A stretch of DNA of 64,000 bases from Lutimonas zeaxanthinifaciens (GCF_030503675.1 NZ_CP129964.1:3224001-3288000), one strand, 5' to 3'. Positions 7,369-17,002 are shown, counted from the stretch's first letter. Made by a program: numbers and translations. Notes: a model not told the origin generated them from the sequence alone.

Positions 7369-8400
7369 CTAACTCATTTCGCCTCTTATTTGAGTCTCAA
7401 ATTTTTGTTTGAATTCGGTTGAGGGAATCTTAAGGCCTAACATTAATTTCAATTTGGCTACAGCAGATTCGGTCGTGATGTTTTTCCCATTAATTACCCC
7501 AATACTTTTCATTCTGGTGCTGGTTTCATAGAGCCCCATGAATACCCCTCCACTGATACACTGCGTGACGTTCACAATCGGTATTCCTCTTTGAATGGTC
7601 TTAATTAGAATTTCGAAAAACCAGGAGTCAGTAGGTGCATTTCCTGCCCCATAGGTTTCCAAAACTACGCCATGAAGATCCGGAAAGTTTAAAATATACT
7701 CCACCAAACCTCTTTGAATACCCGGAAATAATTTTAAAATAACCACATTGGCATCAAGGTTTTTTTGAATCTTGAGCGGAAGCTCGCTTTTACTTCTTTT
7801 TAGAAACTGCCGATTAAAAAGTAAATGAACCCCGCTTTCTCCCAGGTTGGGGTAGTTGGGAGACTGAAAAGCTTCAAATTGTTCTGCACTGACTTTTGTG
7901 GTCCGGTTTGCCCTGTAGAGTTTGTACTCAAAATATAGTCCCACCTCTTGCACCACCGGTTCACCATTTTCAAAAGCTGAAGCCACTTGTATAGCCGTGA
8001 TTAAGTTTTCTTTTGCATCCGTTCTTAAATCTCCGATTGGAAGCTGAGAGCCTGTAAAGATTACCGGTTTTCTTAAATTTTCCAGGATAAAACTCATAGC
8101 AGAGGCAGTATATGACATGGTGTCAGTACCGGTCAGTACTACAAATCCATCCGTGTCTTTATAGTTTAATTCAATAATCTCGGCAATTGTGATCCAATAG
8201 TCAGGAGACATGTCCGAAGAATCAATAGGCTGCTCAAAAGCCGTTGTTTTCAGGCTACATTCGAGTAAATTAAGTTCAGGTATCTTGGTTTTCAGGTTTT
8301 CAAAATCAAAGGGTTTTAACGCATTGGTCTTATAATCTTTAACCATACCGATGGTTCCCCCGGTGTAAATGATCAGTATCTGTGGCACCCTTTTCTCCAT
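7369..8400 (-). CDS. ansA: L-asparaginase, type I
   Basis: The 343-residue protein hydrolyses asparagine to aspartate and ammonia. It carries the two asparaginase signatures: IYTGGTIGM near residue 12 with the nucleophilic Thr, and DGFVVLTGTDTMSYTASAM with the second Thr and Asp. GSQLPIGDLRTDA and the C-terminal half typical of AnsA follow. It has no signal peptide, so it is cytoplasmic (type I). It is divergent from the zinc peptidase gene with 64 bases between the starts and follows the tRNA-Ser gene. Confidence 0.94.
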   Translation of the reverse strand: MEKRVPQILIIYTGGTIGMVKDYKTNALKPFDFENLKTKIPELNLLECSLKTTAFEQPIDSSDMSPDYWITIAEIIELNYKDTDGFVVLTGTDTMSYTASAMSFILENLRKPVIFTGSQLPIGDLRTDAKENLITAIQVASAFENGEPVVQEVGLYFEYKLYRANRTTKVSAEQFEAFQSPNYPNLGESGVHLLFNRQFLKRSKSELPLKIQKNLDANVVILKLFPGIQRGLVEYILNFPDLHGVVLETYGAGNAPTDSWFFEILIKTIQRGIPIVNVTQCISGGVFMGLYETSTRMKSIGVINGKNITTESAVAKLKLMLGLKIPSTEFKQKFETQIRGEMS

Positions 8401-8464
8401 AAAAATTAAGTTAGCACGCTTTTTGATATAAAAGTATTAATTAAAACTTAAGTATAGAATAGAT

Positions 8465-9142
8465 ATGAGTGGTTCTTTTTTATTGATTATTGTCATTGGG
8501 CTCTTGGGAATGCTTGTTCAGGGAAGACTGAAAAGCAAGTTTAAAAAGTATTCCAACCTCAGATTACGGAATGGGATGAGCGGAAGAGAAATAGCAGAAA
8601 AGATGTTGGCAGATAATGGTATTTACGATGTTCAGGTCATATCTACTCCGGGCAGGCTGACAGATCATTATAATCCTCAGAATAAAACCGTTAATTTAAG
8701 TGAAGCTGTTTATTCCGAGCGAAATGCAGCCGCTGCGGCTGTTGCGGCGCATGAGTGCGGACATGCTGTACAACATGCAAAAAGTTATGCCTGGCTTCAG
8801 TTGCGTTCAAAACTGGTACCTGCCGTTGGAATCTCCTCGAAATTAGCTTCATTTTTGTTGATCGGAGGTATTTTCACCGTTGAGGTTTTTCCTCAGTTGC
8901 TTTTATTAGGGATATTGCTATTCGCTTCCACCGTGGTTTTTACAATAGTTACACTTCCTGTGGAATATGACGCAAGTAACAGGGCACTGGCCTGGCTTGA
9001 AGACAAACAGATAGTTACAAACGAGGAGCATGATGCTTCTAAGGATGCTCTAAAATGGGCAGCAAGAACCTATGTTGTGGCTGCGTTGAGTTCGATTGCC
9101 ACCTTGCTTTACTACGTCAACATTTACAACAGCAGAAGCTAA
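8465..9142 (+). CDS. Membrane zinc metallopeptidase, YugP family
   Basis: The 225-residue protein begins with a membrane helix. The zinc-binding motif HECGH is at residues 96-100, within AAHECGHAVQHA, and two more helices follow (SKLASFLLIGGIFTVEVFP and LLLLGILLFASTVVFTIV). A further conserved EYDASNRAL segment matches the third-ligand region of the family. Substrate is unknown for this family. The last four bases overlap the end of the convergent Lrp gene. Confidence 0.88.
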   Translation: MSGSFLLIIVIGLLGMLVQGRLKSKFKKYSNLRLRNGMSGREIAEKMLADNGIYDVQVISTPGRLTDHYNPQNKTVNLSEAVYSERNAAAAAVAAHECGHAVQHAKSYAWLQLRSKLVPAVGISSKLASFLLIGGIFTVEVFPQLLLLGILLFASTVVFTIVTLPVEYDASNRALAWLEDKQIVTNEEHDASKDALKWAARTYVVAALSSIATLLYYVNIYNSRS

Positions 9143-9603
9143 ATCTTTATCTGACGGTCAATTTGTTGATCGAGTGAAATAAATGTTTCCGTTCGTGCAA
9201 CCCCTTTGATGTTCTGAATTTCATGGTTCAAAACCTGCATCAGGTGTTCGTTGTCACGACAAAGAATTTTAACAAATATGGCGTAATTACCTGTGGTATA
9301 GTGACTTTCTATGACCTCATCGATTTCATTCAGCCTTTTGATTGCCTCTTTGTATTTACTGGAACTATCAAGGAAAATTCCAACAAAGGCCAGGGTTTTA
9401 TATCCGAGCACCTTGGGGTTTATAACAAACTTGGACCCCGAAATAAGGCCTGAAGCTTCAAGTTTTCTCAACCGCTGATGAATCGCAGCCCCCGAGATTC
9501 CAACCTCTCGAGCAATGCTCAAAATAGGGGTTCTGGCATCTTCCATCAGTTGATTGAGAATCATCTTGTCAATTCCATCTATCTTAACACCTATTTCCTT
9601 CAT
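9139..9603 (-). CDS. Lrp/AsnC family transcriptional regulator
   Basis: The 154-residue protein has an N-terminal winged helix-turn-helix (DKMILNQLMEDARTP...SIAREVGISGAAIHQRLRKLE, residues 10-50) and a C-terminal RAM ligand-binding domain (about 65-145), in the usual order and length. It probably senses an amino acid and binds DNA as a multimer. The target is not visible here. Its 3' end overlaps the convergent peptidase gene by four bases. Confidence 0.9.
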   Translation of the reverse strand: MKEIGVKIDGIDKMILNQLMEDARTPILSIAREVGISGAAIHQRLRKLEASGLISGSKFVINPKVLGYKTLAFVGIFLDSSSKYKEAIKRLNEIDEVIESHYTTGNYAIFVKILCRDNEHLMQVLNHEIQNIKGVARTETFISLDQQIDRQIKI

Positions 9604-9681
9604 TTTAATAATCTTTTTAACAATACACTTACAGATTTAGAGTATATGCCGTTTTTTACATTCTATTTCATATAAAAATAT

Positions 9682-9715
9682 AAAAAAAGGTGTGAAATAA
9701 TCACACCTTTTTCAT
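9682..9715 (-). terminator. Terminator of the fabH-accB-accC operon
   Basis: GGTGTGA and TCACACC form a 7-bp stem with a 5-base loop, flanked by A and T runs on both sides. On the minus strand it sits about 20 bases after accC and ends in seven T, separating accC from the Lrp gene. Confidence 0.85.
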
Positions 9716-9735
9716 AAATATTAAAATCTTGTTAC

Positions 9736-11085
9736 TTAAGACTCACCCTGAATCACAAATTCATCCATAAACGCCGTAGTGTAATTTCCAGATACGTAGT
9801 CAGGATCATCCATCAATTGTCTGTGGAACGGAATTGTTGTTTTAATCCCTTCAATTACAAACTCGTCCAGAGCCCTTTTCATTTTGCTAATAGCTTCTTC
9901 TCTGGTTTGTGCCGTTACGATAAGCTTGGCAATCATTGAATCGTAATTTGGCGGAATCGTATATCCAGCATAAACATGTGTATCCAATCGAACTCCATGA
10001 CCTCCCGGTGCATGGAAAATACTAATTACTCCAGGAGAAGGCCTGAAATCATTAAATGGATCCTCTGCATTTATCCTGCATTCGATGGCGTGCTGAGTTG
10101 GAATATAATTAATTCCGATTATAGGCACCCCCGCTGCAACCTTTATCTGCTCTCGAATCAGATCAAAATTTGCAATTACCTGCTCGGTTATAGGATGTTC
10201 TACCTGAATCCTGGTGTTCATTTCCATGAAATAGAAATTTCTGTGCTTATCCACGAGAAATTCTATTGTTCCTGCACCCTCGTATTTAATATATTCTGAT
10301 GCTTTCACTGCAGCTTCTCCCATTTTTTCCCGCAGTTCATCCGTCATAAAAGGGGAAGGGGTTTCTTCAGTAAGTTTCTGGTGCCTTCTCTGAATAGAAC
10401 AATCTCTTTCAGATAGGTGGCATGCTCTTCCTCTTGAATCTCCTACGATCTGAATTTCTATATGCCTTGGCTCTTCAATAAGCTTTTCCATATACATTCC
10501 GTCGTTTCCAAAAGCTGCTTTTGCCTCTTGTCTTGCAGAGTCCCACGCATCTTGTAAATTATCCGGTGACCATACGGCTCTCATTCCTTTTCCTCCTCCT
10601 CCGGCTGTTGCCTTCAACATAACGGGGTAACCCACTTTTTCAGCTGTTTTCTTCGCAACAGAAAATGAGGACATAATTCCGTCTGAACCGGGAATCGTTG
10701 GAACTCCGGCCTTTTTCATCGTTTCTTTGGCAGAAGCTTTATCTCCCATCAGATTTATCATTTCTTCTGTTGCACCGATAAATTTGATTCCGTGTTCTTC
10801 GCAAATTTTTGAAAATCTGGCATTTTCAGATAAAAACCCATAACCAGGATGTATCGCATCTGCATTGGTTATCTCGGCTGCGGCTATAATATTGGATATT
10901 TTCAGATATGAATCCGCGCTTTGAGGAGGGCCTATACAAACTGCCTCATCAGCAAATCGGACATGCAGGCTCTCCGCATCGGCCGTTGAATAAACAGCTA
11001 CAGAGCTAATTCCCATCTCGCGACAGGTACGAATAATACGAAGTGCTATTTCACCTCTATTCGCAATTAATATTTTTTTAAACAT
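9736..11085 (-). CDS. accC: Acetyl-CoA carboxylase, biotin carboxylase subunit
   Basis: The 449-residue protein carboxylates the biotin on AccB using ATP and bicarbonate, the first step of fatty acid synthesis. The N-terminal domain starts [15 protein letters not shown]. The ATP-grasp glycine loop GGGGKGMR is near residue 165, and [14 protein letters not shown] with its metal and catalytic residues follows. Length is the same as the E. coli enzyme. It follows accB after 71 bases and fabH before that, so one fatty-acid operon is likely, closed by a terminator. Confidence 0.97.
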   Translation of the reverse strand: MFKKILIANRGEIALRIIRTCREMGISSVAVYSTADAESLHVRFADEAVCIGPPQSADSYLKISNIIAAAEITNADAIHPGYGFLSENARFSKICEEHGIKFIGATEEMINLMGDKASAKETMKKAGVPTIPGSDGIMSSFSVAKKTAEKVGYPVMLKATAGGGGKGMRAVWSPDNLQDAWDSARQEAKAAFGNDGMYMEKLIEEPRHIEIQIVGDSRGRACHLSERDCSIQRRHQKLTEETPSPFMTDELREKMGEAAVKASEYIKYEGAGTIEFLVDKHRNFYFMEMNTRIQVEHPITEQVIANFDLIREQIKVAAGVPIIGINYIPTQHAIECRINAEDPFNDFRPSPGVISIFHAPGGHGVRLDTHVYAGYTIPPNYDSMIAKLIVTAQTREEAISKMKRALDEFVIEGIKTTIPFHRQLMDDPDYVSGNYTTAFMDEFVIQGES

Positions 11086-11156
11086 AATCCTATCAAATTA
11101 TATGAATACTGAATCACTAATAGGAATACTTCCTAAAGCCAGTGATTGTTTAAAAC

Positions 11157-11645
11157 TTACGAAGGATCGATCAGGAACAAAGGTTGATCGAATTCTACCG
11201 GAGAAGAATCTTCAACGAGAACCTTAACGATTTTTCCTGAAACCTCAGATTCAACCTCATTGAATAGCTTCATGGCTTCGATAATACAAACCGTATCCCC
11301 AGCTTCAATAGTATCTCCAACCTTTACAAATACTGGTTTATCCGGTGATGGTTTTCTATATAAGGTTCCTATGATAGGCGATTTGATTTCAATGTATTTT
11401 GATGTGTCCTCTGAAGCTTTTTCAGCTGGAGGAGCAGCATCTGCTGCAGGCGGTGCTGCAGGAGTCTCAGTCTGAACGGGGACCGGGATCTGTACCGGTG
11501 CTGCTTGCTGGTAAAACGTTGTCGTTTCATTTTTATCACCACCAGTTTTAATTGTGATCTTGACGTCTCCCATTTCCAGTTTTACCTCATTGGCACCAGA
11601 CTTGGCAACGAATTTGATCAGATTTTGAATTTCTTTTAATTCCAT
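11157..11645 (-). CDS. accB: Acetyl-CoA carboxylase, biotin carboxyl carrier protein
   Basis: The 162-residue protein has an N-terminal helix ([17 protein letters not shown]), a Pro/Ala-rich linker (residues 55-90) and a C-terminal biotinyl domain. The biotin lysine is in EAMKLFNE. I chose the ATG at 11645 because family members begin there; a longer in-frame start at 11729 would add 28 unrelated residues and run into the end of fabH. It is 19 bases downstream of fabH and feeds AccC, encoded next. Confidence 0.95.
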   Translation of the reverse strand: MELKEIQNLIKFVAKSGANEVKLEMGDVKITIKTGGDKNETTTFYQQAAPVQIPVPVQTETPAAPPAADAAPPAEKASEDTSKYIEIKSPIIGTLYRKPSPDKPVFVKVGDTIEAGDTVCIIEAMKLFNEVESEVSGKIVKVLVEDSSPVEFDQPLFLIDPS

Positions 11646-11664
11646 AATATTAGATTTAGAATGT

Positions 11665-12660
11665 TTATGAATTATAACACCACTTAAAATAAATAGACCC
11701 CCATGAAAATCCGCCTCCAAAGGCAGCAAATATCACATTATCCCCTTTTTTAAGTTGGCTCTCATAATCAGCTAAAAGCAATGGTAAGGTAGCTGAAGTA
11801 GTATTTCCGTAATTTTTAATGTTGAGCATTACTTTTGAAGGATCAAGTTTGATTCTTCTCGCAGTGGCTTCAACAATTCTTTTGTTTGCCTGATGAGCCG
11901 CAAGCCAGTCAATGTCTTCATATTTAAGATTATTTCTTTCAACGATTTTCTCTGACACGTCCGCCATGTTAAATACGGCATTTTTGAACACTGTCTGACC
12001 ATCCTGCCTTGCAAAATGTAATCTGTTCTTGACCGTTTCTTCGGTTGCCGGTAAAACAGAACCCCCTGCCGGAACTTTTAAGAATTCCCTACCCGAACCA
12101 TCTGTCCTCAACAATTCATCCTGTAAACCATTTCCATCTGTGGTTGGTTCGATTAAAACAGCACCTGCCCCGTCTCCAAAAATGATACAGGTTGCTCTGT
12201 CTGTATAGTCAATCATGGATGAATTTTTGTCTGCACCTATCAACAAAATTTTCTTGTACCTTCCGGATTCAATATAACCGGCAGCTACGGACATTCCGTA
12301 AAGAAAACTTGAACAAGCAGATTCCAGATCGAAAGAAAAGGCATTCACCGCACCGATCTCGGAAGCTACATAGGCTCCGGTTGATGCAGCCTGCATATCC
12401 GGAGTTGCTGTACATAAGATAACAAGTTCTATCTCCTTTGGGTCAAGATTGGATTTTGAAATAAGGTCTTCGGCTGACTTAATGGCGAGATAGGAAGTTC
12501 CTTTCCCTTCGTCTTTCAAAATTCTTCTTTCCTTAATCCCTGTTCTGGTAGTGATCCATTCATCATTGGTCTCCACCATGGTTTCTAACTCCTTATTTGT
12601 GAGAATATAATCAGGAAGGTATTTCCCTACGGCGGTAATCGCAGCTCTAACTTTAGTCAT
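11665..12660 (-). CDS. fabH: 3-oxoacyl-ACP synthase III
   Basis: The 331-residue condensing enzyme joins acetyl-CoA (or a branched starter) to malonyl-ACP and so starts fatty acid synthesis. The catalytic Cys is in [10 protein letters not shown] (near residue 113), the His in AHQANKRI and the Asn in NYGNTTSA. It is the first gene of fabH-accB-accC, just after the rpmF terminator. The link of ribosomal protein L32, YceD and FabH is a widely conserved arrangement. The starter-unit preference cannot be told from sequence. Confidence 0.96.
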   Translation of the reverse strand: MTKVRAAITAVGKYLPDYILTNKELETMVETNDEWITTRTGIKERRILKDEGKGTSYLAIKSAEDLISKSNLDPKEIELVILCTATPDMQAASTGAYVASEIGAVNAFSFDLESACSSFLYGMSVAAGYIESGRYKKILLIGADKNSSMIDYTDRATCIIFGDGAGAVLIEPTTDGNGLQDELLRTDGSGREFLKVPAGGSVLPATEETVKNRLHFARQDGQTVFKNAVFNMADVSEKIVERNNLKYEDIDWLAAHQANKRIVEATARRIKLDPSKVMLNIKNYGNTTSATLPLLLADYESQLKKGDNVIFAAFGGGFSWGSIYFKWCYNS

Positions 12661-12796
12661 GTCTTTTTATTTGCTGTTTTATACGTAAATACAAGATTCA
12701 AAATAAATAAAACAGAGTCCAAAAGTAATAAAATTAAATATGTCAATTCACCAAAAAAAGACATTTTTTGTCTGTTTTCAGCACAAATCAACAAAA

Positions 12797-12822
12797 AAAC
12801 CCTCATAAATGAGGGTTTTTTA
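12797..12822 (-). terminator. Terminator between rpmF and fabH
   Basis: AACCCTCAT and ATGAGGGTT form a 9-bp stem with a 2-base apparent loop, with A and T runs on either side (minus-strand seven T). It closes the yceD-rpmF unit before fabH. The rest of 12661-12842 is AT-rich and shows no gene. Confidence 0.8.
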
Positions 12823-12842
12823 CATATAAGTTGAATCCTGAC

Positions 12843-13037
12843 CTAAGCCTGATTTTCTTGTGAATCAATCAAAACCTGACCTCTGTAGTAAAGCTTTCCT
12901 TCATGCCAGTGGGCACGATGATATAAATGAGCTTCGCCAGTAGTAGGATCTTTCGCGATCTGAGGAGTCACTGCTTTATAGTGAGTTCTTCTTTTGTCTC
13001 TTCTTTGTTTTGACGTCTTTCTTTTAGGATGTGCCAT
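12843..13037 (-). CDS. rpmF: 50S ribosomal protein L32
   Basis: The 64-residue basic protein begins [21 protein letters not shown], the L32 signature, and ends in the acidic tail common in Bacteroidota. It is part of the large ribosomal subunit. It starts 2 bases after yceD, as in most bacteria, so the two are cotranscribed. Confidence 0.97.
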   Translation of the reverse strand: MAHPKRKTSKQRRDKRRTHYKAVTPQIAKDPTTGEAHLYHRAHWHEGKLYYRGQVLIDSQENQA

Positions 13038-13039
13038 CT

Positions 13040-13576
13040 CTACTTCTTTTTATCTATTAGTAATTTCTTCAAATCATCCCATCTGGGATCTGTATCTTTA
13101 ATTTCCTTGTTCTTATCAGGACTCAATTCTTCCAGTTTCTTTAGTATATCCGATTGTAAAGTACCGTCCTCAATACCCGGATGTAACTTTTTTTGTGGAA
13201 CTGCCAGTACGATCATCTCGTAAATATATTGAGATAAGTCTAACTGATGCTCTCCGTGAGGCAGGATCAATACTTCTTCATTGTCATTATTAAATTCCTC
13301 ACCAAATTTAACTACTAAACTCAGCGCCCCTTCAATCGGTAGTTCGAACGGTTCATTTGTCACGTCGCACGCAACAGTTGCTTTCCCTTGAGATGAAAAA
13401 TACAATTCAAGCAGGGTGCTTTTTTTAATAAATTCAAGTGTTACCTTAAAATCCGCAATCAAAAACTCATCGAACCCAAAGAACTCAAAGAACTGTTTAT
13501 CAATTTTATATTCAAATATGTGCTTTCCTTCTTTTAAACCAAAAAACGATAACACAAAATCATTTGACTTTTTCAT
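13040..13576 (-). CDS. YceD family protein (DUF177)
   Basis: The 178-residue protein lies just upstream of rpmF, which is the hallmark position of YceD/DUF177. It contains the family-like core [20 protein letters not shown] and a later [15 protein letters not shown] segment. YceD homologues are linked to 23S rRNA accumulation. I chose the ATG at 13576 rather than 13600, because a TATCTTTG promoter box at 13598-13605 would put the transcript start downstream of 13600. Confidence 0.88.
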   Translation of the reverse strand: MKKSNDFVLSFFGLKEGKHIFEYKIDKQFFEFFGFDEFLIADFKVTLEFIKKSTLLELYFSSQGKATVACDVTNEPFELPIEGALSLVVKFGEEFNNDNEEVLILPHGEHQLDLSQYIYEMIVLAVPQKKLHPGIEDGTLQSDILKKLEELSPDKNKEIKDTDPRWDDLKKLLIDKKK

Positions 13577-13597
13577 CTGAACATAATTTTGAGCGCG

Positions 13598-13605
13598 CAA
13601 AGATA
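13598..13605 (-). promoter_or_regulatory. -7 promoter box of yceD-rpmF
   Basis: TATCTTTG on the minus strand fits TAnnTTTG, with TTTT at the -33 position (19-base spacing). The predicted transcript start near 13591 leaves a 15-base leader before the chosen yceD start. Confidence 0.6.
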
Positions 13606-13632
13606 GGAAAAAATTGAGTATTTAAAAATAAT

Positions 13633-14694
13633 TTATCTAGAATATTGTTTTTTCTTGTCTTTATGAATTTTTAATTTATCCGAAACAAGGTGATTGTATT
13701 CCTTTCTTGCTTTGAACAATTTGATTCCCATAAAGATAGCTTCCTTAAAAGACCCATAATCTGCTTTCCCTTTTCCGGCTATTTCATACGCAGTACCATG
13801 GTCCGGAGAAGTCCTGATTTTCTCCAGCCCTGCCGTAAAATTAACTCCTTTACCAAAGGCAAGCGTCTTAAACGGGGCGAGTCCCTGATCGTGATACATG
13901 GCTAAAATTCCGTCAAATGATCTATAGGTTTCATTTCCAAAGAAACTATCAGCTGCATAGGGTCCATAAACCAACTGTCCCTCTTTCTGAATTTTTTCCA
14001 GAACAGGCCTGACGATTTCGTCATCCTCTTTGCCAATAACTCCCTGATCTCCACAATGCGGGTTGAGACCGAGGACAGCAATCTTAGGTTTTGAAATATT
14101 AAAATCCTGAACCAGTGATTTATACATGATATCCACCTTTTTGGTTATTAACTCTTCGGATATCAATCCAGACACCTGGCTAACGGGTACATGTCCGGTA
14201 ATCAAACCTACCCGTAATTCTCCGGAACATAAGATCATAAGTGCTTCCCCGTCAAGTTTATTTTCTAAAAACTCTGTGTGCCCTTTAAACGAAAACTCTT
14301 CAGATTGAATGTTGTTCTTATCGATTGGCGCAGTAACTAAAATATCGATTTCTTCATTTTTCAATGCCTCCGTCGCTTTTTCCAGTGATTTCAAGGCATA
14401 TCTTCCAGAAGATTCTGATGGTTTTCCAAGCTCCAGATCAACTAATTCTTTCCAAACATTCAACAGATTTAGTTTTTGAGGCACAATCTTTGACAAGGAA
14501 TCTATTCCATGAATATTCGTATTTAAATTCAACGCTCTTTTATGAAAACTGACCGCTTTTGATGAGGCAAAAATAACCGGAGTGCAGAAATCCATCATTC
14601 TATTATCTTCAAAGGATTTTAAGATGATTTCTATGCCGATTCCATTCAAGTCTCCTACAGAAATCCCTACTTTAATTTTATCCGATTTTTTCAT
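13633..14694 (-). CDS. pdxA: 4-hydroxythreonine-4-phosphate dehydrogenase
   Basis: The 353-residue metal- and NAD-dependent enzyme acts in the DXP-dependent route to pyridoxal phosphate. It begins KVGISVGDLNGIG, and metal-binding histidines are seen in KGHTEFLE, NPHCGDQGVIG and MYHDQGLAPFK; the last two are strong family signatures. Length matches the family (about 330-350). It is divergent from ribE, with a promoter box in the 77-base gap, and lies 56 bases before yceD. Confidence 0.95.
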   Translation of the reverse strand: MKKSDKIKVGISVGDLNGIGIEIILKSFEDNRMMDFCTPVIFASSKAVSFHKRALNLNTNIHGIDSLSKIVPQKLNLLNVWKELVDLELGKPSESSGRYALKSLEKATEALKNEEIDILVTAPIDKNNIQSEEFSFKGHTEFLENKLDGEALMILCSGELRVGLITGHVPVSQVSGLISEELITKKVDIMYKSLVQDFNISKPKIAVLGLNPHCGDQGVIGKEDDEIVRPVLEKIQKEGQLVYGPYAADSFFGNETYRSFDGILAMYHDQGLAPFKTLAFGKGVNFTAGLEKIRTSPDHGTAYEIAGKGKADYGSFKEAIFMGIKLFKARKEYNHLVSDKLKIHKDKKKQYSR

Positions 14695-14731
14695 CCAACT
14701 GTTTAATAATTCTTAATTTTGACTGGTCTTT

Positions 14732-14739
14732 CAAATATA
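14732..14739 (-). promoter_or_regulatory. -7 promoter box of pdxA
   Basis: TATATTTG on the minus strand fits TAnnTTTG exactly and lies 38 bases before the pdxA start. The -33 element is poor (ATTG). Confidence 0.5.
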
Positions 14740-14771
14740 CCAAACACAAATTTAAACAATAATTTAAGAAC

Positions 14772-15356
14772 ATGTTTACCGGAATAATAGAAGCACTTGG
14801 AGAAGTTACTGAACTGGTTCAGGATCAGGAGAATTTACATATTACCGTTAAAAGTAAATTGTCACACGAACTTAAGGTAGATCAAAGTCTTGCTCATAAT
14901 GGAGTATGTCTTACCGTAGTTAATTTAAGTCCGGAAAGTCATACGGTAACTGCTATCCAGGAAACAATTGAAAAATCAAATATTGGAAATTTGAAGGTAG
15001 GTTCCAAACTGAATCTTGAACGGGCCATGAAAATGGATGCCCGTCTTGACGGACATATTGTTCAGGGGCATGTCGATCAGACGGCAGAGTGCACTGAGGT
15101 ATTGGAATTGGACGGCAGTTGGCTGTATAACTTTCGATTCAAAGACACTTACAACAATATTACTATCGAAAAAGGATCAATAACCGTAAACGGGGTGAGC
15201 CTGACAGTTGTAAATTCAAAGGATCAGGAGTTCAGTGTAGCTATAATTCCTTACACTTATGAGCATACCAACTTTCATCAGATCACAAAAGGAACAAAAG
15301 TAAATCTTGAGTTTGATGTTATCGGGAAATACGTAGCAAAATTACTTGGGAAATAA
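14772..15356 (+). CDS. ribE: Riboflavin synthase, alpha subunit
   Basis: The 194-residue enzyme dismutates two lumazine molecules into riboflavin. It starts MFTGIIEALGEV and has two lumazine-binding repeats, with NGVCLTVV in the first and NGVSLTVV in the second. GHIVQGHVDQT marks the domain junction. Length is the family norm. It stands alone with no FMN riboswitch visible, and its stop codon abuts that of the convergent small gene. Confidence 0.96.
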   Translation: MFTGIIEALGEVTELVQDQENLHITVKSKLSHELKVDQSLAHNGVCLTVVNLSPESHTVTAIQETIEKSNIGNLKVGSKLNLERAMKMDARLDGHIVQGHVDQTAECTEVLELDGSWLYNFRFKDTYNNITIEKGSITVNGVSLTVVNSKDQEFSVAIIPYTYEHTNFHQITKGTKVNLEFDVIGKYVAKLLGK

Positions 15357-15563
15357 TTACTTTTTAGAGTTATCATGTATCTTTTTAACGGCATATCCGG
15401 CACCCAATATAAGTAATCCAACAACGCCTCCATCAATTGGAACTCTATCCCTTCCCGGTGGAACAGGCGGTCTATGATTTGGTGATTGTCCCTGACCAAT
15501 AACCAATTCAGACGATAATATTAGAACTAAAAATAATATTAATCTTAAGTATTTCTTTGCCAT
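15357..15563 (-). CDS. Small PID-CTERM-type exported protein
   Basis: The 68-residue protein has a signal peptide (residues 1-24, ending VIGQ), a short proline-rich stretch and a C-terminal tail, PIDGGVVGLLILGAGYAVKKI. That tail combines PIDGG, a hydrophobic helix and a basic end, which is the layout of the Bacteroidota PID-CTERM sorting signal. The ATG at 15563 is chosen because it gives a proper signal peptide; the in-frame start at 15647 adds a second unrelated hydrophobic stretch. Almost nothing remains between the two signals, so its function is unclear. The stop abuts ribE. Confidence 0.75.
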   Translation of the reverse strand: MAKKYLRLILFLVLILSSELVIGQGQSPNHRPPVPPGRDRVPIDGGVVGLLILGAGYAVKKIHDNSKK

Positions 15564-15847
15564 CCAAGTTCTATTTTCGAAACTTATAACGTAATTAAAT
15601 CTAATTTGTTGCAAATATATGAAAAGGAATAAAAAATATATCAACAACCGTTAAATTATTTAACATTTATCAAGTCTCCATCTGTATTGTAAACAGATAT
15701 TCTAAAAACCAAATATAAAATTAATTATTTTAGTTTCAATAAAAAAAGAAATCAATAAAAATTACTCGATATTTTTACAACTTTTCGTATCATCTTTGGA
15801 TTCAAGAGAAGAATTTTAAAATGATTGGCATTTTCTTTTCATTTAAC

Positions 15848-15880
15848 AAAAAAACCTGAAAGCAAACTTTCAGGTTTTCG
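15848..15880 (-). terminator. Terminator of the CAT-anticodon tRNA gene
   Basis: A perfect 12-bp stem (15851-15862 with 15867-15878), containing CCTGAAAG/CTTTCAGG, has a 4-base loop and directly follows the tRNA 3' end on the minus strand, ending in a T run. The remainder of the gap 15564-15847 is AT-rich and shows nothing else. Confidence 0.85.
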
Positions 15881-15954
15881 TGGACCCACCAGGGCTCGAA
15901 CCTGGGACCACCTGATTATGAGTCAGGTGCTCTAACCAACTGAGCTATGGGTCC
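15881..15954 (-). tRNA. tRNA with anticodon CAT (tRNA-Met or tRNA-Ile2)
   Basis: The minus strand gives acceptor GGACCCA/TGGGTCC, a D-arm with TAGCTCAGTTGGTTAGAGC, anticodon loop CTCATAA and T-arm with GGTTCGAGCC. CCA is not encoded. It lacks the GC-rich anticodon stem of an initiator. Elongator Met and lysidine-modified Ile2 tRNAs share this loop, and I cannot separate them with certainty by eye. Confidence 0.92.
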
Positions 15955-16048
15955 AAAATTGGAGTGCAATATTACTATTTTTTTACGTTATCTACAATAT
16001 TTATCTTTTAATAATTATATTTAAAATCTAATCCTAAAAAAGAATAAA

Positions 16049-16669
16049 ATGCTTCAACGTTTATATTTCTCAATTTTTTTTTCAATAAGTTTTCTGGTCG
16101 CCAGCGGTCAGGAAAAAAAAGTTATTGAAAATAATGCTGATTATCAGTTTCAATCTGAAAAGAATCAAACGACGCAAACCCAAACACAGACACAGACACG
16201 GACAAAAAAAACTTATCAATACCAACCCTCATGGAGCTTTGGTGGAAATATAGGTCTTTCCTTCTGGAATAATGGAACGGATATTTTAATCGCTCCAAAA
16301 GCTTATTACAATGTTTCTCCTCAATTTTTAGCCGGCTTTGGACTTACGTATATCTATTCGAGTCAGGAAGATGATTTCGCCAAATACAGTCAGAACTCCT
16401 TCGGGCCAAGTGTCATGGGGGCATTCCGGCCGGTCCCGTTTTTACAATTATCAGCAGAATACGAAGGGCTTCAAACCAATGGCGACAGCACAATAAAATT
16501 TGGTGATCGCGAGAAAAACAGTTACTCTTATTGGAATAACGCCCTTTACCTTGGAGCGTCTTTTGTTTCCAGGAATGTATCCTTCGGAGTAAGGTATGAC
16601 GTACTGTACGACTCAACAAGAAGCGTATATAGTTCAGCCTGGTCACCAGTTATCGGATTTTACTTCTAA
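16049..16669 (+). CDS. Outer-membrane beta-barrel protein
   Basis: The 206-residue protein has a signal peptide (residues 1-20, ending ASGQ) and a low-complexity threonine/glutamine stretch (QTQTQTQTRT, about residues 42-51). The rest is alternating amphipathic strands ending in the aromatic signature GFYF, typical of small porin-like barrels. The part from SWSFGGNIGLSFW onward looks like an eight-stranded barrel. Specific function is unknown. Its last 20 bases overlap the convergent gene. Confidence 0.78.
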   Translation: MLQRLYFSIFFSISFLVASGQEKKVIENNADYQFQSEKNQTTQTQTQTQTRTKKTYQYQPSWSFGGNIGLSFWNNGTDILIAPKAYYNVSPQFLAGFGLTYIYSSQEDDFAKYSQNSFGPSVMGAFRPVPFLQLSAEYEGLQTNGDSTIKFGDREKNSYSYWNNALYLGASFVSRNVSFGVRYDVLYDSTRSVYSSAWSPVIGFYF

Positions 16670-16997
16670 GATAAACTTTTTGCCATTCTCTATGCAATAA
16701 TAAAATGGTAACCTCTTTGGCAATTTCTTCTGGTTGTATTTGATCAATGGATTTTAAATCCTTTTCAGATAGGTCTACGCGATAAAGAAAATTCAGATAG
16801 GCTCCAAAATCGTTAACAATGAGATTTAGCAGGAATTTATAGACAATTTTAACTAATTCCGCCGTCGAGATGTTGGGTAAGCAATCGAAATCAAGCCCCG
16901 AGAGCCTGGCATCTTTTTGAATCTGCTGAACCAGAGGTTCCATCAAATTCATAGATTCCAGCTTGTTCATTAGGGCAATTTCGGCATTGGTCTTCAT
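16650..16997 (-). CDS. Conserved hypothetical protein downstream of polyprenyl synthase
   Basis: The 115-residue protein has no signal peptide or membrane helix and looks all-helical. It starts 5 bases after the polyprenyl synthase stop, so the two are almost certainly one transcript. Its 3' end overlaps the convergent barrel gene by 20 bases. I recognise no motif; involvement in isoprenoid metabolism rests on position alone. Confidence 0.7.
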   Translation of the reverse strand: MKTNAEIALMNKLESMNLMEPLVQQIQKDARLSGLDFDCLPNISTAELVKIVYKFLLNLIVNDFGAYLNFLYRVDLSEKDLKSIDQIQPEEIAKEVTILLLHREWQKVYLRSKIR

Positions 16998-17002
16998 TTT
17001 GA

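Noticed and set aside
11646-11729. Longer start of accB overlapping fabH
   Set aside because: The added 28 residues do not resemble BCCP and overlap the fabH 3' end; homologues begin at MELKEIQ.
15357-15647. Longer start for the PID-CTERM protein at 15647
   Set aside because: It adds an unrelated hydrophobic stretch before a complete signal peptide; the ATG at 15563 is far more likely.
16169-16203. CAGACA-type short repeat as a phase-variation tract
   Set aside because: The repeat is short, imperfect and of six-base period (QT units), so slippage would keep the frame; it is just a low-complexity linker in the barrel protein.
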